From positions 1 to 5,563 of the forward strand of contig JAGXLE010000109.1 of NCBI GenBank assembly GCA_018334855.1: DNA of 5,563 nt. The letters are read 5' to 3'. Position numbers and translations under genes: made by a program. The notes under the pieces are model-generated. The model had not been told where the DNA came from and did no database searches. It was given only the letters and a program-made list of their open reading frames with translations. The stretch is from Desulfobacterales bacterium. GTDB taxonomy: Bacteria > Desulfobacterota > Desulfobacteria > Desulfobacterales > Desulfosalsimonadaceae. The stretch's first letter is position 1; every line of letters starts with the position of its first letter. Shown here piece after piece: positions 1-5,134 of this stretch.

Positions 1-1
1 G

Positions 2-277
2 GAAGTGCCTCTTTTGTTTGAGACCGGCATGCAGGAGTTTTTCGATTACGTCATCATGGTTGCCGGCGAACCGGAAAACCGTATCAGGCGGATTATGGAG
101 CGGGATAACGTAAGCCGCCGGGAGGCCGAAGCGCTGATGAAAACCCAGATGCCGGAATCGGAAAAACGCAGGCTTTCCGATTTTGTCATTGATAATAACG
201 CAGGTTTTTCCGAAGTGTATGACGAGGTTGACCGCATTTATGCAAAACTGAAGGCGGCATGTAAAAAAACAGATTAA
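2..277 (+). CDS. coaE: Dephospho-CoA kinase, C-terminal part (5' end outside the window)
   Basis: CoaE phosphorylates the ribose 3'-OH of dephospho-CoA with ATP, the last step of coenzyme A synthesis, in the cytoplasm. The window holds about 91 C-terminal residues of a protein that is usually about 200. The reading frame is open to the left edge and begins E-VPLLFE, the conserved CoaE motif in the middle of the protein. It continues with a hydrophobic strand (YVIMVAG), an R-IRRIMERDNVSRREA segment matching the lid helix region, a Q-MPESEK segment, and the typical near-terminal FVIDNNA. The N-terminal P-loop lies upstream and cannot be checked. The GTG at position 5 is an internal valine codon, not a start. 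The frame ends with TAA at 275-277, and no clear intrinsic terminator follows. The family call is firm because the motif order agrees throughout. Confidence 0.93.
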   Translation, partial: EVPLLFETGMQEFFDYVIMVAGEPENRIRRIMERDNVSRREAEALMKTQMPESEKRRLSDFVIDNNAGFSEVYDEVDRIYAKLKAACKKTD

Positions 278-282
278 AATGG

Positions 283-310
283 TTGACACGTAAATATTTA
301 TGTCTTAAAT
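283..310 (+). promoter_or_regulatory. Candidate sigma-70-type promoter for rho
   Basis: A perfect -35 hexamer TTGACA lies at 283-288, five bases after the coaE stop codon. Sixteen bases on, TTAAAT at 305-310 matches the -10 consensus at four of six positions. The spacer is extremely AT-rich and includes the perfect palindrome TAAATATTTA (291-300). Transcription would start near 317-320, giving a leader of roughly 270 nt before rho. A second -10-like hexamer, CATAAT at 412-417 (five of six), has no convincing -35. Confidence 0.45.
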
Positions 311-473
311 ATTAATAAAACGTACCTGCCTTCTGGACGTTTGCTATCTGTTGTCGCGATTCCTTCTGAAACATCTTAAATCAGGCCCCTTATTACCTAT
401 TTTTTAAAATACATAATTATGCAGCGGGCTTGCAAAAAGACCCTACAGTTTGAGTTTGGTCCGGCTATTGTTT

Positions 474-500
474 CCGGGGGCCTTTGCGCAAAATACCCGG
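474..500 (+). promoter_or_regulatory. Dyad in the rho leader (nested hairpin)
   Basis: CCGGG at 474-478 pairs with CCCGG at 496-500. Between them lies the perfect 10-base palindrome TTTGCGCAAA (483-492). In RNA this could fold as an outer GC stem, an internal loop, and a short UUU/AAA stem closed by GCGC. No T tract follows, so it is not a normal intrinsic terminator. Its function is unknown; it could be a leader structure or a DNA operator. Confidence 0.35.
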
Positions 501-527
501 TGCTTGTATGCGGCAGAAAAAATAAAC

Positions 528-552
528 GTCGATTGTTACCTCACCAATCGAT
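528..552 (+). promoter_or_regulatory. Hairpin just upstream of the rho ribosome binding site
   Basis: TCGATTG at 529-535 pairs perfectly with CAATCGA at 545-551 around a nine-base loop (TTACCTCAC). G528 and T552 add a G-U pair, making eight pairs. The hairpin ends 24 nt before the putative rho Shine-Dalgarno at 577-580. No T tract follows, so a terminator is unlikely. A role in translation control or mRNA stability is inference. Confidence 0.45.
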
Positions 553-563
553 CAGGACAAAAA

Positions 564-578
564 ATGGAGAAAGAATAG
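564..578 (+). other. Possible four-codon upstream ORF (MEKE) before rho
   Basis: ATG at 564-566 is preceded six bases earlier by AGGA (554-557). It reads Met-Glu-Lys-Glu and stops at TAG (576-578). That stop overlaps the AGGG (577-580) that best serves as the rho Shine-Dalgarno. Such an arrangement could couple or hinder initiation at rho. It is so short that chance occurrence is quite possible. Confidence 0.2.
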
Positions 579-591
579 GGAATGGTATTAA

Positions 592-1839
592 ATGAATATT
601 GTTGAACTGAAAAACAAAAAAATTAATGAACTGACCAAGATGGCCAAGAAGTTTAACATTGACAATGTTGGCCGGATGCGAAAGCAGGAGCTTATTTTTT
701 CCCTTCTGCAGGCGCACATTGAAAAAAACGGTTTGATCTACGGAGAGGGCACCCTGGAAATCCTGCCGGACGGATTCGGATTTTTGCGGTCCCATGACTG
801 CAATTATCTTCCCGGGCCTGATGATATTTACGTATCGCCTTCCCAGATACGCCGTTTTAATCTCAAGACCGGCGACACCGTCTCTGGCCAGATCCGACAG
901 CCCAAGGAATCGGAGCGCTATTTTGCTCTTCTCAAGGTAGAGGCGATCAATTTCGAAGACCCGGATGCCGCCAGGGAAAAAATCCTGTTTGACAATCTTA
1001 CCCCGCTGTTTCCCGAAAAGAAGGTCAAGCTGGAGCGCGAGGCAGATAATTATTCCATGCGGATTATGGACCTGATGACCCCGCTTGGTTTCGGACAGCG
1101 GGGACTGATCGTCTCCCCGCCGAGAACCGGCAAAACCATGCTGCTCAAAAACATAGCCAACAGTATCATCGCCAACCATAAAAATGTCATGCCATTTGTC
1201 GTTTTAATCGATGAACGTCCGGAAGAAGTTACAGACATGCAGCGATCCGTGGATGCCGAAGTGGTAAGTTCCACTTTTGACGAGCCGGCCGAGCGCCATG
1301 TCCAGGTGGCCGAGATGGTGGCCGAGAAAGCCAAGCGGCTGGTGGAGCATAAAAAGCATGTGGTAATTTTGCTAGACTCCATCACGCGCCTGGCCCGCGC
1401 CTACAACATGACGGTCCCCTCAAGCGGCAAGCTGCTCTCAGGCGGTGTGGACGCAAACGCTCTCCACCGGCCCAAACGGTTTTTCGGGGCGGCCAGAAAC
1501 ATAGAGGAAGGCGGAAGCTTGACGGTTATTGCAACGGCTCTTATTGATACAGGCAGCAGGATGGACGAGGTTATATTCGAGGAGTTCAAGGGTACCGGCA
1601 ACATGGAACTGCACCTGGACCGCAAGCTCTCGGATCGCCGCATGTACCCGGCCATTGACATCAACCGGTCCGGTACCAGAAAAGAAGAGCTGCTTCTTGA
1701 CACAGATACGCTAAACCGGGTATGGATTCTGCGCAAGCTGCTTTCACCCTTAAATCCTATTGACAGTCTTGAATTTTTGCTCGATAAGATGAAGGGCACA
1801 AAAGCCAACAAAGAATTTCTGGATGCAATGAATTCATGA
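592..1839 (+). CDS. rho: Transcription termination factor Rho
   Basis: Rho is a hexameric ring RNA-dependent ATPase that loads on C-rich nascent RNA and releases RNA polymerase. The 415 residues are colinear with E. coli Rho, with no insertion. Residues 1-45 form the N-terminal helical Rho_N domain. About 48-118 is the OB-type primary RNA-binding domain, with DGFGFLR at 60-66 and [17 protein letters not shown]. About 155-415 is the ATPase. In it I see Walker A PPRTGKT (176-182), the catalytic DERPEE (207-212, Glu208), Walker B ILLD ending at Asp262, the Q-loop [13 protein letters not shown] (275-287), the R-loop region DTGSR (319-323) and the arginine finger Arg363 in SGTRKEE. The Walker A reads RT where E. 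coli has KA, with the catalytic Lys181 and Thr182 kept. The ATG at 592 has AGGG 11 bases upstream and gives the conserved N-terminus. All key residues are present, so it should be active. It is probably transcribed with rpmE. Confidence 0.98.
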   Translation: MNIVELKNKKINELTKMAKKFNIDNVGRMRKQELIFSLLQAHIEKNGLIYGEGTLEILPDGFGFLRSHDCNYLPGPDDIYVSPSQIRRFNLKTGDTVSGQIRQPKESERYFALLKVEAINFEDPDAAREKILFDNLTPLFPEKKVKLEREADNYSMRIMDLMTPLGFGQRGLIVSPPRTGKTMLLKNIANSIIANHKNVMPFVVLIDERPEEVTDMQRSVDAEVVSSTFDEPAERHVQVAEMVAEKAKRLVEHKKHVVILLDSITRLARAYNMTVPSSGKLLSGGVDANALHRPKRFFGAARNIEEGGSLTVIATALIDTGSRMDEVIFEEFKGTGNMELHLDRKLSDRRMYPAIDINRSGTRKEELLLDTDTLNRVWILRKLLSPLNPIDSLEFLLDKMKGTKANKEFLDAMNS

Positions 1840-1857
1840 TGGCTTCGTAAAAAGCCC
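1838..1857 (+). repeat. Probable dispersed intergenic repeat fragment
   Basis: The 17 bases GATGGCTTCGTAAAAAG start within the rho stop codon. From memory this resembles a short motif scattered between genes in Desulfobacterales genomes. GGCTT (1841-1845) and AAGCC (1852-1856) form a five-pair hairpin with a six-base loop. No T tract follows, so termination here is unlikely. The link to a dispersed family is recall and needs a genome search. Confidence 0.4.
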
Positions 1858-1860
1858 GAA

Positions 1861-1878
1861 AACCTTGAACCTTGAACC
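1861..1878 (+). repeat. Short tandem repeat of AACCTTG
   Basis: The heptamer AACCTTG is repeated about 2.6 times without error over 18 bases, between rho and rpmE and just ahead of the rpmE ribosome binding site. Together with the preceding 20 bases it fills most of the 56-nt gap. Its meaning is unknown. Confidence 0.7.
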
Positions 1879-1883
1879 AATAT

Positions 1884-1888
1884 GAGGT
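1884..1888 (+). promoter_or_regulatory. Ribosome binding site of rpmE
   Basis: GAGGT lies seven bases before ATG 1896. It supports that start over the in-frame TTG at 1872, which lies upstream of this site and would add eight residues before the conserved MKKDIHP. Confidence 0.75.
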
Positions 1889-1895
1889 ATGTGAA

Positions 1896-2114
1896 ATGAA
1901 AAAAGACATTCACCCGCAATATCAGGATACCGCCATCCGCTGTGCATGCGGAAACGAAATCACGGTGGGTTCGACCCGCGAAAATATTTCCGTGGAAATC
2001 TGTTCCCAGTGCCATCCTTTTTATACAGGCAAACAGAAGCTGGTTGACTCCGCAGGAAGGATTGAGCGGTTCAGGCGAAAGTATGCCAAATATCAGCAGG
2101 GCGGCAAGAAGTAA
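1896..2114 (+). CDS. rpmE: 50S ribosomal protein L31, zinc-binding type
   Basis: L31 binds the central protuberance of the large subunit and bridges to the 30S head. The 72 residues begin MKKDIHPQY, the canonical start of the family, and match the usual length of about 70. The zinc-binding cysteines of the C+ form are present: Cys16 and Cys18 in CACGN, Cys36 and Cys39 in CSQCHPF. The [11 protein letters not shown] and [10 protein letters not shown] segments are typical. Because this is the cysteine-containing paralogue, other bacteria often regulate a cysteine-free copy under zinc starvation; no Zur-like site is obvious here. It ends with TAA, 17 nt before prfA, so co-transcription with prfA is very likely. 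The identification is secure. Confidence 0.97.
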   Translation: MKKDIHPQYQDTAIRCACGNEITVGSTRENISVEICSQCHPFYTGKQKLVDSAGRIERFRRKYAKYQQGGKK

Positions 2115-2131
2115 AAAGGCCTTTATAGTTA

Positions 2132-3232
2132 ATGTTTGAACGTCTAGAGGGCATAGAAGAGCGTTATTCAGAGTTGGAAAGCCTGCTTTCCGATCCGGCA
2201 GTTGTCTCAAACCGGGAGCTTTACCCGAAGTACGTGCGCGAACACGCGGAGCTGGGAAAAATCGTGGAAGTCTACCGGGACTACCGCCGTGTGCTCGGCG
2301 AGCTTGAGCAGAGCAGGGAGCTTCTATCAGATTCAGACCCGGAGATCAAGGAACTGGCCAAAAGCGAAATTGACAGTCTCAATTCCCGCCTGGAGGAACT
2401 GGAAAAAGAGCTCAAAAAACTTCTGATCCCGAAGGATCCCAACGACGAGAAAAACGTGTTTCTCGAAATCCGGGCCGGAACAGGCGGAGAAGAGGCCAGC
2501 CTGTTTGCCGGGGACCTGTTTCGCATGTATTCCCGCTATGCTGAATCCAAGGGCTGGGAGGTTGAGATCATTGATGCTCACTGGACCGATTCGGGCGGAT
2601 TCAAGGAGGTCATTGCCATGGTAAAAGGCAAGGGAGCCTTCAGCCACCTGAAATACGAAAGCGGCACCCACCGGGTCCAGCGGGTGCCCAGCACCGAAGC
2701 CCAGGGGCGTATTCATACTTCCGCGGTTACTGTGGCGGTTCTGGCCGAAGCCGAGGACGTGGAAGTCCATATCGATCCCAACGATATAGAGGTCGATGTT
2801 TTCCGCTCCAGCGGTCCCGGAGGACAGTCTGTCAACACCACGGATTCCGCGGTCAGGCTCACCCACCTGCCAAGCGGGATGGTGGTTACCTGCCAGGATG
2901 AAAAATCCCAGCACAAAAACAAGGCAAAGGCGATGAAGGTCCTGCGCGCCAGGCTATATGACCGGCAGCTGCAGGAACAGAACGAAAAGATTTCCCGGGA
3001 ACGAAAAAATCAGGTGGGCAGCGGAGACAGAAGCGAACGAATCCGGACCTACAATTTTCCGCAGGGCCGGGTCACAGATCACAGGATTGGATTGACCCTT
3101 TACAAGCTCGAACAGGTCCTGCAGGGCCAGCTCGATGAAATAATAGACGAGCTGGCAGGATATTACCAGGCTCAGGCATTGCAGAATGCAGAACCACAAG
3201 TCGCGGAAACCGCAAACCTGGACCGTTCTTGA
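2132..3232 (+). CDS. prfA: Peptide chain release factor 1 (RF1)
   Basis: RF1 recognises UAA and UAG in the ribosomal A site and triggers release of the finished peptide. The protein has 366 residues against 360 in E. coli. The N-terminal domain 1 (about 1-105) is helical and charged, with [12 protein letters not shown] at the start. The stop-codon reading motif is PxT, here Pro186-Ser-Thr188 in [14 protein letters not shown], which makes it RF1 rather than RF2 (SPF). The catalytic GGQ is at 230-232 in [12 protein letters not shown], and Gln232 is the expected PrmC target. [13 protein letters not shown] and [12 protein letters not shown] are also canonical. The ATG at 2132 has only a weak AAGG 12 bases upstream, so translation may be coupled to rpmE. 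The last 15 or so codons overlap prmC. The gene ends in TGA, a stop that RF1 itself does not read. Confidence 0.98.
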   Translation: MFERLEGIEERYSELESLLSDPAVVSNRELYPKYVREHAELGKIVEVYRDYRRVLGELEQSRELLSDSDPEIKELAKSEIDSLNSRLEELEKELKKLLIPKDPNDEKNVFLEIRAGTGGEEASLFAGDLFRMYSRYAESKGWEVEIIDAHWTDSGGFKEVIAMVKGKGAFSHLKYESGTHRVQRVPSTEAQGRIHTSAVTVAVLAEAEDVEVHIDPNDIEVDVFRSSGPGGQSVNTTDSAVRLTHLPSGMVVTCQDEKSQHKNKAKAMKVLRARLYDRQLQEQNEKISRERKNQVGSGDRSERIRTYNFPQGRVTDHRIGLTLYKLEQVLQGQLDEIIDELAGYYQAQALQNAEPQVAETANLDRS

Positions 3233-4079
3233 TGCGCTTCAATGGACGGCCGGGTTCTTTGACTCCCGCCATATAGACGCGCCCCGACTTACAGCGGAGC
3301 TTCTTCTTGCAGAAGTGCTGGGGCTTAATCGTATCGATCTTTATATCAGGCACGATCAGCCGCTTTTAGATAACGAGCTGGCCAGATACCGGGAGGTGAT
3401 CCGCAGAAGGGCTAAAAGAGAGCCTCTGGCCTATATTCTTGAGAAGAAGGAATTCTGGGATCTTGAATTCATTGTTGCCCCGGAGGTTCTTATTCCCAGG
3501 CCCGAAACCGAGCACCTTGTGGAAGCAGCCCTGGAACGGCTGCCCGAAGATGCCGATAATATAAAAAGGGTGATCGATCTTGGTACCGGATGCGGTGCGA
3601 TCGTGGTCAGCCTGGCGGTTTACCGTCCGCAGAACCTGTATTTTGGAGTGGATCGTTCATATCGTGCAGTAAGGGTTGCAAAAGAAAACGCAAAGCGCAA
3701 TGATTCGGGCCAGCGCCTTCATTTATTTGTTGGTGACTGGCTGGAACCCGTAAATTCAGGGGCCTGCGGGTTTGACATGATTGTATCCAATCCGCCCTAT
3801 ATTCCATCGGCGCAGATCGACAGTCTTGAACCCGAAATACATAATTTTGAACCACGGCTTGCTCTCGACGGCTTGGAAGACGGACTCTTTGCTATCCGCG
3901 CAATTATAGATACCGCGCCCCGGCACCTTGACAGTGGCGGATTCCTGTTAATGGAGATAGGATATGATCAGAAAGATGCCGTGACCACGCTTTGTCAAAA
4001 GACAGGCTGTTACAGGGATATCGAATTTGTCAGAGACTACGGCGGCCATAACAGGGTCGCGGTACTCCAGAAAAGATAA
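3186..4079 (+). CDS. prmC: Release factor glutamine methyltransferase PrmC (HemK)
   Basis: PrmC uses S-adenosylmethionine to methylate the side-chain amide of the GGQ glutamine in RF1 and RF2, raising termination efficiency. The 297 residues show an N-terminal helical substrate-binding domain (about 12-90, TVLDALQW onward), then VLIPRPETE (101-109). The Rossmann methyltransferase core follows, with SAM-binding DLGTGCG (131-137), the acidic VD at the end of strand 2 (155-156), and the catalytic NPPY (202-205), which holds the target glutamine. [14 protein letters not shown] and a C-terminal GGHNRVAVL fit the family. The start at ATG 3186 lies inside prfA. No other ATG, GTG or TTG in frame precedes the conserved TWTVLDAL, so the 47-nt overlap looks genuine. 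The first 11 residues ([11 protein letters not shown]) are extra compared with E. coli. Only a weak AGG (3174-3176) precedes the start, suggesting translational coupling to prfA. Confidence 0.96.
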   Translation: MQNHKSRKPQTWTVLDALQWTAGFFDSRHIDAPRLTAELLLAEVLGLNRIDLYIRHDQPLLDNELARYREVIRRRAKREPLAYILEKKEFWDLEFIVAPEVLIPRPETEHLVEAALERLPEDADNIKRVIDLGTGCGAIVVSLAVYRPQNLYFGVDRSYRAVRVAKENAKRNDSGQRLHLFVGDWLEPVNSGACGFDMIVSNPPYIPSAQIDSLEPEIHNFEPRLALDGLEDGLFAIRAIIDTAPRHLDSGGFLLMEIGYDQKDAVTTLCQKTGCYRDIEFVRDYGGHNRVAVLQKR

Positions 4080-4086
4080 TAAAGCT

Positions 4087-4124
4087 ATTGCGGATGCAGA
4101 TATCATCTGTTATAGGTACGCAAT
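4087..4124 (+). terminator. Weak dyad after prmC, possible terminator or operator
   Basis: ATTGCG (4087-4092) pairs with CGCAAT (4119-4124). Inside, CAGAT (4097-4101) pairs with ATCTG (4105-4109) around a three-base loop. The outer arm is followed by the AT-rich TTATTAATTAA, not by a pure T run. It could end the prmC transcript weakly. The same bases also carry a promoter candidate, so the dyad may instead act at DNA level. Confidence 0.2.
4088..4116 (+). promoter_or_regulatory. Candidate extended -10 promoter for rpsB-tsf
   Basis: TTGCGG (4088-4093) and TATAGG (4111-4116) are 17 bases apart. A TG one base before the -10 (4108-4109) makes it an extended -10 element. The start of transcription would fall near 4122-4124, so the leader of about 115 nt would include the whole 4143-4202 hairpin. 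The -10 match is four of six and the -35 match three of six, so this is a moderate candidate. Confidence 0.4.
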
Positions 4125-4142
4125 TTATTAATTAACGACACA

Positions 4143-4202
4143 CGTCTTTTGACCGGCTGCTTCGGTGCTTTTTTAAAGTCTGCGGCCGGGAGGATAAAGA
4201 CG
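4143..4202 (+). promoter_or_regulatory. Two-stem hairpin in the rpsB leader, possible S2 autoregulation site
   Basis: CGTCTTT (4143-4149) pairs perfectly with AAAGACG (4196-4202). After an asymmetric internal loop (three bases left, six right, GAGGAT), CCGGCTGC (4153-4160) pairs with GCGGCCGG (4182-4189) with one G-U pair. That is 15 pairs in one 60-nt hairpin, capped by a 21-nt loop that holds six Ts. It ends 23 nt before the rpsB Shine-Dalgarno. In gammaproteobacteria S2 represses its own operon through a structured leader; whether this element is an equivalent is inference. Confidence 0.5.
4149..4177 (+). promoter_or_regulatory. Alternative promoter candidate for rpsB
   Basis: TTGACC (4149-4154, five of six) is 17 bases from TTTAAA (4172-4177, four of six). 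If used, transcription would begin near 4184 and would exclude the left arms of the 4143-4202 hairpin. It therefore competes with the structured-leader interpretation. The hexamers lie within the hairpin arms and loop, so the match may be accidental. Confidence 0.25.
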
Positions 4203-4225
4203 GTGGACCAAAAACCGAAAGCAAA

Positions 4226-4235
4226 AGGAGAGGTG
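4226..4235 (+). promoter_or_regulatory. Strong ribosome binding site of rpsB
   Basis: AGGAGAGGTG contains AGGAG eight bases before ATG 4239. It fixes the start at [10 protein letters not shown], the conserved S2 N-terminus. It also rules against the in-frame TTG at 4149, which would add 30 residues translated from the hairpin. Confidence 0.85.
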
Positions 4236-4238
4236 CAA

Positions 4239-5132
4239 ATGGCTTATGTTACAATGAAAGAACTGCTGGAGGCGGGAGTGCATTTCGGCCACCAGACCCG
4301 GCGCTGGAACCCCAAGATGAAAAAATACATCTTCGGAGCCAGAAACGGGATCTATATTATCGACCTTCAGCAGACGGTAAGGATGTTTAAAACCGCCTAC
4401 GACTTTGTGTCCGAAACGGTTGCCGGGGGAAAAAGTGTTCTTTTTGTGGGCACCAAGAAACAGGCCAGGGAATCGATCTATGAGGAAGCCAACCGCTGCG
4501 AGATGTTTTACGTGCACAACCGCTGGATCGGCGGGATGCTGACCAATTTCGCCACGGTGAAAAAAAGCATCGAGAGGCTCAATCACTTAAATACAATTGA
4601 AAACGACGGAACCATTAACATGTACCCCAAGAAGGAGCGGGTACACATGTTAAAGGAAAGGACCAAGCTCGACAATAACCTCGGCGGCATCCGCTCCATG
4701 AACGCTCTGCCCGGGGCCCTGTTTGTCGTGGATCCCAAAAAAGAAGCCATTGCCGTACGCGAAGGCATCCGCCTTGGCATACCGGTGGTGGCGATAGTTG
4801 ATACCAACTGCGATCCTGATCTGATAGATTATGTGATTCCGGGCAATGATGACGCCATCCGCTCCATCCGGCTCATTACCTCCAGGATTGCCGATGCGGT
4901 TACAGAAGGCGCCCGGCGGCGCGAGGAAAAACTGCAGGCGGAAAAGGACAAGCAGGCCGAAGAAGCAGCGCAGCAGGGCGAAGGAGCGGTCGAGCGGCAT
5001 GTAGCATCCGGCGATGAGCAGGAGGGACCGGTGGTCGAGGTAATCCGCAAGGCTTCCTCCGGCAGCCAGACGGACAAGACCGGGCCGGCGGAATCAGAAA
5101 AATCCGAAGAAGCTGCAAATACAGGAGAATAG
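4239..5132 (+). CDS. rpsB: 30S ribosomal protein S2 with a long acidic C-terminal tail
   Basis: S2 binds the 30S head-body junction near the mRNA exit and is needed for S1 docking. The protein has 297 residues against about 241 in E. coli. Residues 1-224 match the family throughout: [31 protein letters not shown] (13-43), [21 protein letters not shown] (94-104), [36 protein letters not shown] (181-194) and [14 protein letters not shown]. Residues 225-297 form a tail rich in Glu, Ala, Lys, Gln and Ser. Its first part ([17 protein letters not shown]) is likely helical, and the remainder is low in hydrophobic residues and probably disordered. The frame is clean and ends in TAG, a codon read only by RF1. 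tsf begins 2 nt later, the usual rpsB-tsf arrangement. Longer S2 tails occur in several phyla, so this is not evidence of a fusion. Confidence 0.97.
   Translation: MAYVTMKELLEAGVHFGHQTRRWNPKMKKYIFGARNGIYIIDLQQTVRMFKTAYDFVSETVAGGKSVLFVGTKKQARESIYEEANRCEMFYVHNRWIGGMLTNFATVKKSIERLNHLNTIENDGTINMYPKKERVHMLKERTKLDNNLGGIRSMNALPGALFVVDPKKEAIAVREGIRLGIPVVAIVDTNCDPDLIDYVIPGNDDAIRSIRLITSRIADAVTEGARRREEKLQAEKDKQAEEAAQQGEGAVERHVASGDEQEGPVVEVIRKASSGSQTDKTGPAESEKSEEAANTGE
5123..5127 (+). promoter_or_regulatory. Ribosome binding site of tsf
   Basis: AGGAG lies within the last codons of rpsB, seven bases before ATG 5135. It supports the ATG over the in-frame GTG directly ahead at 5132. Confidence 0.75.
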
Positions 5133-5134
5133 TG

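Larger units (their letters stand above)
278..591 (+). other. Gene-free region between coaE and rho, probable rho leader
   Basis: These 314 bases contain no ORF with recognisable protein character on either strand. The long minus-strand frame that reaches position 1179 is a shadow of rho. The first 45 bases are very AT-rich and contain a promoter candidate. About 321-420 has more C than G, with G especially scarce from 361 on. The second half contains two short dyads (474-500 and 528-552) and a four-codon ORF just ahead of the rho start. I infer a long 5' untranslated leader of rho. Long leaders with autogenous attenuation are known for rho in E. coli, but the sequence here cannot prove the same mechanism. 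Confidence 0.6.

Noticed and set aside
383..483. Long-range pairing of AGGCCCC (383-389) with GGGGCCT (477-483) in the rho leader
   Set aside because: Seven pairs across 87 nt are possible by chance, and they conflict with the local dyad at 474-500.
582..605. Seven-codon ORF (MVLNEYC) overlapping the rho start
   Set aside because: It lacks a well-spaced Shine-Dalgarno of its own and runs out of frame into rho. Chance is the simplest explanation.
541..1179. 212-codon minus-strand open frame
   Set aside because: It lies opposite the start of rho, has no family-like features, and is the antisense shadow of a strongly conserved coding sequence.
1841..1856. GGCTT/AAGCC hairpin after rho as an intrinsic terminator
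   Set aside because: The stem has only five pairs and no T tract follows. rpmE is close and likely co-transcribed.
1872..1895. TTG start that would extend L31 by eight residues
   Set aside because: It begins inside the AACCTTG repeat, upstream of the GAGGT ribosome binding site. MKKDIHP at 1896 is the family start.
1401..2210. 269-codon minus-strand open frame spanning rho, rpmE and prfA
   Set aside because: It covers three clear genes on the other strand, and its translation is serine- and leucine-rich without any recognisable motif.
2333..2914. 193-codon minus-strand open frame opposite prfA
   Set aside because: It is a shadow of RF1 codons and has no recognisable domain.
4149..4238. Upstream TTG start that would extend S2 by 30 residues
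   Set aside because: The strong Shine-Dalgarno at 4226-4235 and the conserved [10 protein letters not shown] place the start at 4239. The extension is translated from the leader hairpin.
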